Shown in pieces: positions 35,549-48,253 of a DNA stretch of 64,000 nt. Where the stretch lies: positions 30,052,501 to 30,116,500 of the forward strand of contig JAYKKI010000008.1 of the NCBI GenBank assembly GCA_039881145.1, given 5' to 3'. Positions within the stretch are counted from its first letter, which is position 1. Each line of letters starts with the position of its first letter. Source of the stretch: Druceiella hillmani. Taxonomy: Eukaryota; Arthropoda; Insecta; Lepidoptera; Hepialidae. The notes beneath the pieces were generated by a model that worked only from the letters and a program-made list of their open reading frames with translations, made no database searches and was not told where the DNA came from. The position numbers were made by a program, and so were the translations under genes.

Positions 35549-38500
35549 CCCAGAGACAGAGAGACATTGCACATATGCGCAACGAAGTCATTATAAACTT
35601 TATCAAGAATTTAATTATAGGTACGTTAAACAATTCATGACATAAAAAAGAAAAAAGTTTTTTATCAAATCTTGTTAATTGTATGTTCATACTTTGTAGC
35701 GTCCGTGTCTTTTCCCAGTTTAACATTTCCACATCATTATATCTACAGCAACTTCTTAAACAAACTTTACATAATCCACAAACCAGAGACACGAGGGCAA
35801 TAACACGATGGAAATTTCATGAAGAACTTTATTTCTTTCCCCAAAGTGGGGGGGGGGGGCACTTGTCACTTATACGCCGCGTAAACTCTCAACAAACTCG
35901 TTATATGAGTTTGTATGAAGTTCACCCCGCACAACATTAAATTATGCAACCGGCACTTTGTCCTACTTAGATTAAAAAGTTTTTGAGGAACGACACGAGG
36001 TCCCACGGGGGCGCGCCTCCACGGCTCGCGATGTTCCACGCGCACACTCCGCATGGCGCATGCAAACTCCGGCGTGAAGTGCCCTTAAGCATGTTGTGGT
36101 AGCATCTTAATGACCGTTCCCCTTTCTCCCTAAGGAATATGCTTGGAAATATTTAGTATACTTAGTACATTAAGTACTTATTTCAAGAAAGTAAATAAAA
36201 TTAACAAAGCCGTAAACAAACATGATTAAAGTAGAGGTGTTGAAATGGTTTGCTCATAACGAACGTATGGGAAACGGGTAACTAGCAAAAACATATATGG
36301 CGAAAGAAAGGTAAAAGAAACATTCTTGTGGCAATTTTTTTTAATTATCTTAGATTTCCAACCAGTGAAACTGAAATATAAAGCAATCGTACATCTTATA
36401 ATCAAAACTGCTGATATTCAAGTGACCCATAAAAATCTGAACTAAAGAAACCATTCTACGAGAGAATAACGTTCAGGAAAATAATCACACGCCGACTCCG
36501 AATTGCTGTGAAAACTGCCGTCGAACGACATAATAAAATGGAAAAATTTTAATTATTAAACATTTTTGAGGTCTCAGCGGAATTCGCATTCTCTTGATTG
36601 TGGTTCGAGTGCTTATCCAATGGGTCACAGCAACCACTGAAAAACAATATCCTCTGTTTCACTATTACGTCATATCAACCAAATATATTATCCCATTAAT
36701 ATGAATTTTTTGAATAGCTAACACCACAGAAAAAACATCTAACTTCATGGTTAACACTAAGCAATATAATCAAATTTCACACCTACATCGCGACGGAGGC
36801 ATCCTTTTTACTTGTTAATATATTTTTAAAGATGACGAAATACCCAAACTAATATAAAACATACCAATCGACGGTAAATTACGCGTCGCGATAAATTAAA
36901 CCCGCAAAGAATTTCCGGTGCCTCCTGTTTTCAATTGAAATTTGTTTTTTATCATACTTATTGTTAGACATGACACAATATAAAGTACGGCAGTTAATAC
37001 ATCGTATCAGAGCGTAATTACAATACGATACGATAAATTAATTGCATATTTCTTTGAATGCCTTTATCGACGATCGAATTAATGAATCATGACACATGTT
37101 CCCACAGCGCTGTATTAAACAGTTGCTGTAATAAGCCATACTTGTAAACATTCAGTACTTTTCTATATTGGTATTTGAACACTACACTGTATGTTCACGA
37201 CAATTTTTAAATACTCTAGGTTTCGGACGCCGCGTACTAAATATTAACTATCTATTCGACTGGATTTAATACATAAATGTAGATACCTACCCGAAATAAT
37301 TTATATAATCTTAAATTGTCACTAAATTTTAAATTATTTATTATTTAAAAATGTATATGGATGAAGCAACTTATTTAAGTATAAAAAAGAATACTAAATA
37401 ATAAGTTATAACTTATTTTATTGGCAATTATTACCCCTCTCGAGAATTTGACGACAATGCTTATAGCACACACGTACAATATTTCCATCACTCTGTGGAG
37501 TGAACATCCACTGTAGGGATGTCAGAAATATTCCACAGGAACCGAAGGTGTCGATCATATAAATATTTAGGTTTGTACGATTAAAAAGTATCGTTCACCT
37601 TAATGAATTGTTTAACATGCGTTCAGAATTTATCCATTATATTAGAAGGAGGAAAGAAAAGAGTGTTTTCAATATTTGATTGAAGTTTTCCCCGAAGGAA
37701 AATAAACATATACACTGAAGTAATTAATAAACTTCTGTAGTAATTTTCTAAGCCTTCTTGAAGAAAACTACTCACTCTTTAAACTACATCGCTCTCTCTC
37801 TCGAACTTCGTAAACATTTTTAACTCACAAATGGCGATACAATACTCAAGACCTATTATGTGTGTTTCGAAGCAATTGAAAATGCATGCTTTAAAAGCGT
37901 ACAAAGATAAATTATAAACTAAAGTAGTATTTTTTGTTGCAAATAAATACCAATAAAATTCATTATAATAATCACATTTGTTCAATACTTTGATTTTAGA
38001 ATGAAAAAAAATATCAACGAAAGTAGTTACTTAAAGAAAAAATTAAGCGAAATAATTGGTAAAGTTTTCTTTTCACGAGGCCAACGTCACAGATACGTGG
38101 CATTTTGCTGTGAAAATTTTACACCATTCCGGTATGGGTGTTAAAATACCTGGCGACCCTAATCATACGTGACATTCGCGTAAAGAGCAACACGCGTACT
38201 GTATCTCGGAATGCGACGTGCGGATCGCGCGATGCGTCGCCGAGATATTTCAAGTATGATAACGTCGTGCATTTAAAAAAAAGCGCCGACACCTCCATTT
38301 GTCAGCGCAAAGCAGCTCCATGACTGAAATAATAAATGAGAGACATTTTTGTTTATAGCACGGAATCGTTTACCGAACTTGTGGAGCCGTGAATAAAGCT
38401 TTTTATACTGAGAATTGGTGAATTGATTACTGTGAACTTACTAATAAAAGTAGAAGTTAATAAAGTTAATAAAAAAACTTGTTAAATACAAGTAAAACTT

Positions 38501-39178
38501 GCACGACGAGGGTTCTATACAGACTTAGGCAGATATTACAGTCAATTTCTCTAATACTATAAAATTTAGAATCACTGCTACGGTTTCCGGCAAACTTTAT
38601 GTAAACCCTATAGTAACCCTGTACTTTTCATAATTCTGCCTGTAGTTTAGAAAATAGAGTGCAGGGGGGGGGGGGTGGTTGTGTAGACTTAATTTTATGT
38701 ACATTTTCAATATCTCTAGAAAATAAAATGAAATAAAATAAAATTCTAAACAAAATAGTTATAGTGTTCACTTTCAATTGTCACCCCCACACGACATATG
38801 AAATGTAAAAAACATGTATTATCCATTTGCCTCATATAGGTCAAAAAATAATAAGTTCCGATTGTTTTCCTTCAATGCTTTTGCCTAAATTAATTTAACA
38901 TAAACTGTTCATTGACAACTAATGATGAAATACAAGTCTTTCTATGTTGTTAAAATTATTGTCTTTTTCGTTTTTTCGAGTTTTACGTGACTTTTCTCGA
39001 TGACCCTATCTAGCCTGCGAGTTTCATTGATTAGTATACTACTTGTGTGTATGGAGAACACAACAATACACATTTGAACCAGCAAGATGAAACAAGATTC
39101 CTCATTTGCCTGATTAATAATATAAGTGTAACTTTTAAGGAGCTTAGTTTCTTCGTTGTGTCATTTTTATTCTTGTAA
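35549..39178. other. Long non-coding stretch
   Basis: Two homopolymer G runs (about 35848-35860 and 38667-38677) and a short CpG-rich part (about 35995-36075, CCCACGGGGGCGCGCCTCC) are the only features seen. No genes recognised. Confidence 0.4.
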
Positions 39179-40402
39179 CACTTGGATCCAACAATACGTG
39201 GACTTTTGTCGGTCTCGTCCAAAATTTTTGAAATACCTGTACTGATGTATTGTAAAGTTTTGTAATAGTGTGCATTCGCAATTACTATCTATAGTCTTTT
39301 GCCATTTATCAGGTATATTATAAATACGTTCGCGACAGAAACTTGGCGGTTTCGAAGCAATGTAGTCATCGAGCCACTTTCCCGCATCATTAATTTTCGT
39401 AAACCGCTGGTCTTTCAAATATGACAACATCGACCTGAATGAGTGGTAATCGGAAGGAGCCAAGTCTGGATAATACGCCGCATGATGGACAACATCCCAA
39501 CCTAAGAAGAAAATGAGTTCCTGGGTCGTTTTAGTCGTATGTGGATGAGCGTTGTCATGCAGCAATATCACTTTCAGCCTTCCTTGGTCCATAAATGATC
39601 TTTTTTCCTCCAGAGTATCACTTAATTTGATCAATTGAGCCTGGTAAAGTTCAGCTGTACCAGTTTGACAAGATTCCAGAAGTTCGTTGTAAACAACGAA
39701 AGGAGTTTCCAATCCCACTAAGTTTCAATTTCAAATCCACACAATAATACTTTCTTGGCATGAATATTCGTTTTTGCAACTGATGTTGATGGTTAACCTG
39801 GATCAACCCATGCTTTTCTGCATTTAGGATTGTCGCACAAAATCTACTTTTCATCACTCATAATGATTTTGTGCAAAAATTATTTTTTTACCGAGAAAGC
39901 AAATTTATGTATATGTCAATTCTTTTGTTTTCTTCTGTCAATTTATGACGAATCCATCTTCCTTGTGTACCTGTTCCATTGCATGCAATCGAAGTGATAT
40001 TGCTTGGTGAGTAACTCCTAACTGTTTTGCAAGCTTTTCTTGAGTTAAAATATAAAATTTGAAATTCTTCATGTTTAATTTTTTTTACTGCATCTGGATA
40101 TGAATCACGCTCTAGACTAAAATTTCAGTCACGAAATTTTGCAAACCACTTTTTTACCGTTGAATGACTGATATCATAGAATGTTCACCCATAGTCGAAT
40201 TAATCAATTCCATAGCAGCATTTTTTTTTTCAATTGAAAACAGAATAGAATGCAATGGCGTAAATGTTGCTTATGTACATCCATCTCTTACAAACTTGAT
40301 ACACACGAAATGGCAGCTTGTAAATGATAAATATGTCATAAAAATAGCAATGACTAAGCTAAATATATTCAAAATGGCATGCGAATTGGATGGGTCCAAG
40401 TA
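39179..40402 (-). mobile_element. mariner element, inactive copy
   Basis: About 1.22 kb, the usual mariner size. Ends are inverted: ACTTGGATCCAAC on the left and, complemented from the right, TACTTGGACCCATCC. A TA-rich microsatellite abuts the right end (40401 on), so the TA duplication cannot be read cleanly. It contains the transposase remnant described separately. Confidence 0.8.
39180..40180 (-). pseudogene. mariner transposase remnant (DD34D), broken
   Basis: Reading from right to left: a helix-turn-helix block DISHSTVKKWFAKFRD followed by a stop, then FSLERDSYPDAVKKIKHEEF. Next is SDEK with the first catalytic Asp (codon near 39852), a stop in place of Trp, and DNPKCRKAWVDPG with a second stop. 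The C-terminal frame (39718-39167) carries HDNAHPH (Asp codon 39554-39556) and YYPDLAPSDYHSF (Asp codon 39449-39451). Exactly 34 residues separate the last two Asp, the mariner signature. All three catalytic Asp survive, but at least three stops and a frameshift near 39715 make it dead. Confidence 0.88.
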
Positions 40403-40413
40403 TATCTATATAT

Positions 40414-40479
<66 letters not shown>
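40401..40479. repeat. TA/CA microsatellite
   Basis: (TA)n with CATA interruptions ending in (CA)6, beginning at the mariner end. Open frames through it are artefacts. Confidence 0.95.
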
Positions 40480-41915
40480 CTATAGTAGTTTTGCGTCGTA
40501 TTTACGAGTATATCTAGTTAAGCTTCAACGTGCAAATGACAATACTTTTATTATTGGCACACGTTCGAATCAAAAACTTAAATACCGCACATTATCGAAT
40601 AAATCGCAGTGCGCATCATGCCCTAAAATAACTTGATTAATCAACACACAGTGTCCTGTGTAAACCTCTGCATAATTACGGCCCACCGCACTTTAGGCAA
40701 CTCCAACTGTGAAGTAGTTCGCAAACATGTTTGTAAACATCCCCAAACACCCTCAATTATGAATAGCAGACACCGTTTGAAGTGTCGACAAGACTCTACC
40801 ATTAAGGAAACTGGGTCAAAGGATGACACGGTAATGTACTCATTCGATAATAAGATTTTCGCTTCTTCCCAGTGTCGCTGAGTTATTGTAACGTTGGGCA
40901 CGTTTCTATTTGTCTACACACAACTCTCTACATTGGTATAAGGCCAACCATAATAAGTTTAAGCTAAGGAGATAGTTTGGCAAAAAACCCCGTCGGCATG
41001 ATCTCAGGGTATATTTCCAAAAAATTAAATACGGAATCGCTTCATCGCTTAGTTAACGAACGCGAGTCACAGGCGTAATAATCGCGAGTTTAAATGCCAC
41101 CCAGATAAGAAAAACATATTTTCTGTCACTAATTGTGTTTCGCCCTCGTAGACTTATCTTAATTATTGTTCTATAATCTTTTAAAGTAAAGATAAAAATC
41201 TAGCTGACTTCTAGTAAAGCGAAACTGCTGTTTGAGGTACGGAATTAATAAAATCGTATTTATTTTTATGGCAATCGATAGAGCTAAAAAAGCCTAATGA
41301 CAAGTTATCCATTAATCTTCTATCGTAAAACAAACACTTCGCAAGAAAAGGTGAAATGTTTGAAAATGTTACATGGAACAAAGTGCAACATATTCAATTT
41401 CTCTTAAGTATTAAGACTGTCGACTTGGCTTTAGTTGGGGCCTATTCTATGCGAATTTATCTACAATGCGACATATAAAATGTATGCCCGTTTGTCAGAT
41501 AAGTGACACAAAAAGGTACGTTTTCTGGTGAATCACATTGTTCAATAAAAACGCCAGTTCCTCTTCAACTTAAGTGTTCACCTAATTCTCTTTTGAATTT
41601 TTTATCACTGTTTGGAATAGATTAAATTAAAATAGAAAATGTTAATCTGTTCACAAGTAAAACGTGTCAAACTATAGACCAACCCAACATTAATTTGCAT
41701 TCAAGCCGTCAGGCAGATTAATATAGACTACAATAATATACTTGCAGATCATGCATATCTATGCAGATCACGTGTTGTTCCGTTCCCTCTAAACTTTTAT
41801 ATTCGACTTTCAATATTTACAATCACAGCTGATCGGACCTTATCACGCAACGGTATATACGAGTGGGTTTTCACGTAATTGCTATTTATCCATATTTTTT
41901 ATTTTATTTTAAGCT

Positions 41916-41918
<3 letters not shown>
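40480..41918. other. Non-coding stretch
   Basis: No gene recognised. A forkhead-like cluster (CAAACATGTTTGTAAACATC, about 40722-40741) is the only site-like feature. Confidence 0.4.
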
Positions 41919-42001
<83 letters not shown>

Positions 42002-42010
42002 TTTTTTTTT
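41919..42010. repeat. TA microsatellite with poly-T end
   Basis: (TA)n interrupted twice by CATA, followed by ten T. Confidence 0.96.
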
Positions 42011-42780
42011 ATTGTTTTTTTTCTTAAGCTCATAATACGTACATTGCCAAATGTATCTTAAAATGTATATTTATCTCAAATAAAAGTGTAAAACTACCTT
42101 GTTTACACGCGATAATTATTCGTTTGACATTAATAAAAGGTTCTGAACTCCTTTTTCCATACAACGTAATACAAAAATGCCAAAATACGTTGTCATCAGT
42201 AAAGCGTAAATAGATAGTTTTATAAATAAATAGTTGTATTAACAAAAAGCGCAAACATTATAGTAACTTTAGGTAAAAACTTTAATTAAATTGTAAATGA
42301 GATCACGTTTATATTATTTGTAGAATATTATTTAATAGAACTAGTAACTTTAACGAAGATCCTGTGAAAAACAATTTCTTAATAGCATAATTGCCTCTAG
42401 AAGAAAATGAAATAACAGACTACGATTTAAGTTTACCCTTTAATTCCAGATAACGTTAGCATAACCCAGGAGACGACTCCCGTCGGGTGGACTGTCTAGA
42501 CGGCAATTAAGATAATACTCCAGAAAATTTGTCACGAAAACTCCATTTTCTCGTATATTTAGAAAGGAATAACAGTGACTCATGATAAAATAGCGTATTT
42601 TTTTATAAATAATTGTGTATCGAAATGTAGAATAAGACAATTTCCAGTCTAGATAAACAAAAATGGCAACGCGAGAAAGACGTCAATGTTGATCGGTAAA
42701 TGAAATGCTAGAACAAATATTCTGTTCGTGATTTTGTAATTTTTTCTATTGCAGTAAAATGAAAAATGGTGATAACGTTA
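42011..42780. other. Non-coding stretch
   Basis: TTTTTTCTATTGCAG at about 42742-42756 resembles a splice acceptor placed just before the minisatellite. No gene recognised. Confidence 0.35.
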
Positions 42781-43350
42781 TTTCTAATTTATAGTTTTCT
42801 AATTTATAGTTTTCTAATTTGTAGTTTTCTAATTTATAATTTTCTAATTGATAGTTTTCTAATTTATAGTTTTCTAATTGATAGTTTTCTAATTTATAGT
42901 TTTCTAATTTATAGTTTTCTAATTTATAGTTTTCTAATTGATAGTTTTCTAATTTATAGTTTTCTAATTGATAGTTTTCTAATTTATAGTTTTCTAATTT
43001 ATAGTTTTCTAATTTATAGTTTTCTAATTTATAGTTTTCTAATTGATAGTTTTCTAATTGATAGTTTTCTAATTGATAGTTTTCTAATTGATAGTTTTCT
43101 AATTGATAGCTTTCTAATTGATAGTTTTCTAATTTATAGCTTTCTAATTTATAGTTTTCTAATAAATAGTTTTCTAATTTATAGTTTTCTAATGTATAGT
43201 TTTCTAATTGATAGTTTTCTAATTTATAGTTTTCTAATTGATAGTTTTCTAATTTATAGTTTTCTAATTTATAGTTTTCTAATTTATAGTTTTCTAATTG
43301 ATAATTTGCTAATTTATAATTTTCTAATTGATAATTTGCTAATTTTTAGT
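42781..43350 (+). repeat. 15-bp minisatellite, about 38 copies, open frame
   Basis: Unit TTTCTAATTTATAGT or TTTCTAATTGATAGT. Because 15 is a multiple of three, one frame stays open from 42766 to 43428 and reads as FLIYS/FLIDS pentapeptides. Copies fall into Y-type and D-type units. The order D-Y-D-Y-Y-Y recurs at units 5-10, 11-16 and 29-34, showing a 90-bp higher-order period, and six D-type units form a run in the middle. The hydrophobic repeat has no known protein counterpart, so the frame is most likely fortuitous. Confidence 0.95.
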
Positions 43351-44294
43351 TTTCAAGGAGTAAAATCAAAGACATTATACTCAATAGATACGTATGTTAA
43401 ACTTATAAAAAAATATGGCCCCAACTAGTACCACGTGCGAACTAGACGAAAGAGATAGAGAGTTCACCATAGCACGTATATAAAAAAGATAGTCGTATTG
43501 AGATTGAATCAAATTTCTCAATTTTAAAGGACCACTTTTAGAGCTCTAATGACAGGTCTTTAAAATATAACGTCATTAAGTAAATTGTGACTGCAAACAC
43601 AGCATACATTATCTGGTCTTTCGATGATTACGTGTGTGCTATATACTACTGTATATATTTTAGAAAGCCATATTAATTGAATACATAATATTTTATTCGT
43701 GGAAATATTATAAGAGAAATAATTTGATTATGTACGCCAGCGAAGCAATGGATAAAAACCTACTTCGATATTAGACGATTCTACGCAGCCAATATTTCAA
43801 GCAAAACAAACTCTTCATCCTACGCTAAATTAAAACTAACACGACCCACACAAAACCAACAACGAACGATACTCACCGAAAAGTCGTGAAATTAAACAGC
43901 TGACTATAATATTGTTTCCAAACTTGTTTGAACAGTTGTAAATTTTATTTAAAACACTACGTAGAGCGCCGTGCATAACGACGCGTAATGATATCAATTC
44001 ACGAAGCAATAACTTTCATAAGGCAGTGAAACGCAAATAACTGAACTCAGTCACGCGAGCTTAACAACGTATGTACACACTATGATAACCTTTGAATTAA
44101 TGATGCCCGCTCATGCATAACTCAACACATCAACTAACTCGAATTAGTGTCAGAACAATCAAAATGAAATCCCTTCATTATTATCATGAACCGTAATTTA
44201 TAAAAATCGCTTTAATTCGACAGAGATAGTCACTTTGTCGCATAAACTTATATACGGTATTTAGATTTACAGACAAATCTTATGCGTAATATAT
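43351..44294. other. Non-coding stretch
   Basis: Nothing recognisable. Confidence 0.45.
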
Positions 44295-44300
44295 GCAGAA

Positions 44301-44551
44301 TTTCACAAATGAAACTACGTGATGTAGTATTATTTCTACTTTCTTTAAGTTCTTTACCACGATCTAGGTTTCATTGTATTACATCTTCAGGTGGGCTGTC
44401 CTTTGCTAACAGCCCACCTGAAGATATAATACAACGAAACCTAGGTCATAGTAAAGAACATAAAGAAAGTAGAAATAATACTACATCACATAGTTTCATT
44501 TAATTGGGAATAATCAATTTCTACAAAATTAACGCCAAATATATTCAATAC
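44301..44551. mobile_element. Palindromic Penelope-like element
   Basis: 251 bp from TTTCACAAATGAAACTACGT to the tail ending AAATATATTCAATAC, flanked by a 6-bp duplication GCAGAA (44295-44300, 44552-44557). The arms (about 44311-44401 and 44405-44502) are close inverted copies with almost no spacer. Both cores are degenerate: the left core (44357-44395, minus strand) and the right core (44413-44450, plus strand) have lost part of stem II, reading CTGAAGATATAATACAACG. A 73-codon frame across it is an artefact. Confidence 0.8.
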
Positions 44552-44557
44552 GCAGAA

Positions 44558-46131
44558 GTTTATAAACTAACTGCCATAAAATCGTAGAATATTATTTAGA
44601 TAACTCAAGAAAAATTATACAATGTTAATTCAATCCTTAATTTTCAGGACATAAATACCAATTAAATTAACAAACAGGCCGACGATTTACAAAGGTCATT
44701 TGTTCAGCTGTCAAACCTAAAATATTCCTAAGTGGTACAAATTCTAAGTGTTATTTTAAGTAGAAACGATCCCATTCTTAATATTATATACCAAAATACA
44801 AGAATATCGATGCCGAAAACTTGTTATGAGTTTTCATTCTTCCTTGCCTACATTTCCTGTATTAATACCTACTACAAGATATAGTGATGATGTCAAACAA
44901 CAACATGAATACAATTACGGCTACATGATACTAATTACTAATTGGATGTACAGGAAGTCTACGCTCTATAGAAATAGACCTGATTAAATTCAGTGATGAC
45001 ATGGTTTATGAGATGTTTACATTTTCCGACCATAAATCTAAGGGCAAATTATCAAGCCTGTAACTAGTAAACATCGCGAGCTCGCAAATACTAGGCGAGT
45101 GGGTGGCACCTGCCCAAGTGGGTGTCGTGTTAGCCGAGTCGTAACATATTCGAAAATTCGCCCAGGGAATAATGTTTTAAATTAGACAGGCAGTTATATT
45201 ACATCTCCATGTTAGGTTTTGAAAGCGGAAAACAAATTTAGGAACGGCCGCAAAGCAAAAGTCCCCAAAGTGAAAGCTTTGTTGTAACGATTTTGAAAAT
45301 AATTTAAGCTCATACATTAGGACTAATTAGAATATCAACTACAGGTTTATAAACATTAGTATCTAGCCATGTGTATATATGCACAACTTGTCATATCCCA
45401 ACTCGAGAATGGCTAAATAGCTCGTGATGCAGTTTTCACAGAATTCTTTAAATAGGTATTTTATTTGAGCAGGTGTCAAATATACGATGCAAATTGATTA
45501 AAAAATTGAGAAATCTTTTGAAGTGTAAATTCTATAACGCGTTGTAGAAAAAACATGAAACAGAGGATTGCAGGTGACTTTTTATGCGTTACCGGTAAAC
45601 GTGGCAAGAGTGACCGGAGTGGTAATTTAGGGCGAATAGACAGATGAACGCACGTACATCTCTGCTGTAAGTAATGTGTGTAGCTCAGTTTTCGCGTTAA
45701 ATTGAATAATGACAACGCTCAGAATTAGTTCACGAGGTTTATAGTTGTTTTCTAGTTTTTTTTTTCATGGAATAATAAAACAAAAAATAACATCAAGTAC
45801 AAACTTTTTTTATTTAACGAGAAAAATTGATAATAATGCTACGTTTACGCATATCCTACAAAGCAGTGATTTGTCGCGAGCTGATAAATTACTTACAAGT
45901 AAATGGAATATACTACATCAAAACTGTTTTTAGAATGGAGGTTTAGTGGTGAGAATAAACAGCGCCACTATATTTTCTATGCAATCGCATCGCTTGACGT
46001 GTATAGTGATTACATACGAAATAGTGGTCGAGACAGCCGCGTTGCTGAAACGCGCGACTAAGCCGGTAATCAGTAGTCATCAAATTAGTTCCACAATTTG
46101 ACGAAACACAACCCATCGTGAATTGATAATA
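44558..46131. other. Non-coding stretch
   Basis: About 1.6 kb without recognised features. Confidence 0.4.
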
Positions 46132-47072
46132 CGAGGGGAGATCCAAAAGACCGCGGAATGAAATGGAAGGGAGAGGGATACATTCTTTAACGTATTAGAG
46201 ATATATAAATCAAATGTCAAGTCGCTAACATCATTGGTTAATTAATAATCGTCCTTAAAGAAGTAAATCCGCAAGTGAACTATGAACATGGAGCGAATCA
46301 AACTATGCGCTGTGATTAAATTTCTCACAAAGCAAACTCCTCGAACCATTATGAATTTTATACAACCATCTTAGCATGACTAAAGTCAGTGCAATATGGG
46401 TCTCGAGAATGTTTCGCCCGCAAAAGCAATAATGAGTTGAGGCATTTTGGAGAGAATTGTGACTGGAGATGAAACTTGGGTTCATCACTGTGAGCCTGAA
46501 TCCAAGCAAGAGTGGATCAAGAAGAGCACAAAAAGAGCACCCAACCCTTAAGAAGTTTAGGGTCTTGGAATCGGTTGGAAAATTTATTTCAACCATTTTT
46601 TAGGATTGTGAAGGAATTTTATTGAGCAGCTATAAAGAAAAAGATACTATCACTAAAGAGTACTACGCTACCATACTGGATAAAATAAAGGAATCTATCG
46701 AGGGAGAGACGCGGAAAACTGGCTAGGGGTGTGTTGCTTTTGCAAGACAACGCGCCAGTTCACAAAAGCAAAGTTGCGATGGATGTTGTTCACAAACTCG
46801 GCTTCGAATCGCTGATTCACCCCCACCCAGCTTCCAGCGATTTTTACTTGTTCCCAAACCAGAAAAGAGAGTTCCGAGGAATAAAATTTAAGAACGACAG
46901 TGAGATGACGGAGGCAATTTCAGTTCATTTTCAGGGCAAAGATAAAAAATATTTTTGATGGTATAGAAAAATTAATTTTAAGGTCTAATAAATGTATTAG
47001 CTTAAGGGAGATTACAAAGAAAAACAATTTGTTATTTTATTTAACTTCTGTTCCGTAGACTGTTGTACCTCG
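46132..47072 (+). mobile_element. mariner element, internally deleted
   Basis: 941 bp between TA dinucleotides (46130-46131 and 47073-47074). The left end reads CGAGGGGAGATCC; the right end complemented reads CGAGGTACAACAG. The remainder of the terminal repeats is diverged. It is shorter than the usual 1.25-1.3 kb, matching deletions seen in the transposase. Confidence 0.82.
46288..46958 (+). pseudogene. mariner transposase remnant with deletions
   Basis: Starts at ATG 46288 (MERIKLCAVIKFLTKQTP), a typical mariner N-terminus. A stop follows after 28 codons, then an out-of-frame KVSAIWVSRMF block, showing loss of most of the helix-turn-helix and linker. TGDETWVHH (first Asp, 46469-46471), LLLQDNAPVHKSK (second Asp, 46746-46748) and SSDFYLFP (third Asp, 46839-46841) survive. 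Only 30 residues separate the last two Asp instead of 34: the segment normally reading like HPPYSPDLAPSD is shortened. Multiple stops and frame changes confirm inactivity. It belongs to a mariner lineage different from the copy at 39179. Confidence 0.85.
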
Positions 47073-47663
47073 TAAGTAAAATGTTTTGTGCTGTAAATAT
47101 AGAACTAACCTCCACATAGGCGGCGCTAGTTTTAATTTAGACTCAATACTAGAGCGGCTTTATAAGGGAATTAGTTTTATATAATAAATGTACATATTTT
47201 GATAACCACTGAATCAACTGTATAACCTAACGTAGTATGTTGGGTTTATCACAAAGCATACGGCCTTTGACTGCGAGGCGCATCGTGGAGACCCGGATTC
47301 GATTTCCGGCCGCTCGTCAAGCGGCGCTGGACTGGTATTTTGGTTGACTGTAAGAGATAGATCTTGCAGCAAAAATAATTAACACTTCCAAAAGTAGTGT
47401 CGATACTTTCATCAATCCTCACACATATGTAACAATTCTTAGGTCACTCAATATGTATTACCAAACTACAAACTAGCTTGAAATTTCGACAACTGTCTTA
47501 GAGATAGACATTTAATAAGTATCCAAAACATCCAAACCAAATCAAATGAATATGAAGAATTTCAATAAAATGTAACTAAAAAATAAAAAAAAAGAAAAAA
47601 AAACTACAAAATAAAAATTTAGAGAATTGTCCATTATCAGCTTAACGTTCGAAAGTGACGCTT
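47073..47663. other. Non-coding stretch with a tRNA-like arm
   Basis: Contains the T-arm-like hairpin at 47293-47309, described separately, and A-rich sequence near 47580. Confidence 0.4.
47240..47400 (+). repeat. Possible tRNA-derived SINE fragment
   Basis: CCGGA-TTCGATT-TCCGG (47293-47309) is a perfect 5-bp stem with a 7-base loop, like a tRNA T arm and RNA polymerase III B box (GGTTCGANTCC type). Upstream GGCCTTTGACTGCGAGGCGC could be the anticodon region. No 7-bp acceptor stem can be formed, so it is not an intact tRNA gene. A tRNA-derived SINE relic is the best guess. Confidence 0.3.
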
Positions 47664-48253
47664 TTAAAAAATACAAACCAATTTAACAATGGTGTCATAA
47701 GTTAAAAATTCACTAAGAGTCAATTTTCCGTCAAGATTTGAAATAAAGTACAATGGCATTAACAACGCAACGCCACAATAGGTCATGATGACTCCTGTAC
47801 GTAAGTATAAATATACTCGATAAAGACGTACGCGGATTGAGTCCATAATTTTATTTATTTTTTCCACAGGGCTTCATTTTATTTAAATTGTAATAATGTA
47901 CAATATTTGAGTTTCGTATTGGGTAGATTTATATCGTAACATTCTTGTATCAAACTAATATTTTACATACATTCCTTACAATTTGCGTCTTAGTTTGTTC
48001 TCAGATGCAATATTGTTCCATGTTTGTATTTTTTCCAATCAATCTTGTTTCCTTCAACCCCCTCTCCCACCGCTTCAATCACTCGTGTTATTGAAAAATT
48101 AACTTGATAAAAGCGCCTGAGTTCTCCATTGGTTAACACATATTTCATGACATTTTGATGACTGGTCAACCTGCTGAATGTAAGGTTTGTTAAAATAATT
48201 GATGGCTCATTCGGGTCGATTTGAGAAAATTGTGGAATTAGCGACCAAAACAA
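47664..48253 (-). other. Two unidentified reading frames
   Basis: Minus-strand frames of 87 codons (48253-47990, no ATG at its start) and 67 codons (47867-47664). The first contains a polar, protein-like segment (NGELRRFYQVNFSITRVIEA) and the second a hydrophobic one (VIMTYCGVALLMPLYFI). They are separated by about 120 bp with stops. Residue composition looks more protein-like than other random frames here, but I recognise no family. They may be relics of one decayed gene or transposon. Confidence 0.2.

Noticed and set aside
42766..43428. 220-codon frame as a genuine repetitive protein
   Set aside because: The frame exists because the repeat unit is 15 bp; no flanking coding sequence or known repeat protein supports it.
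47240..47320. Functional tRNA gene
   Set aside because: Only a T-arm-like hairpin is present; no matching acceptor or anticodon stem can be formed.
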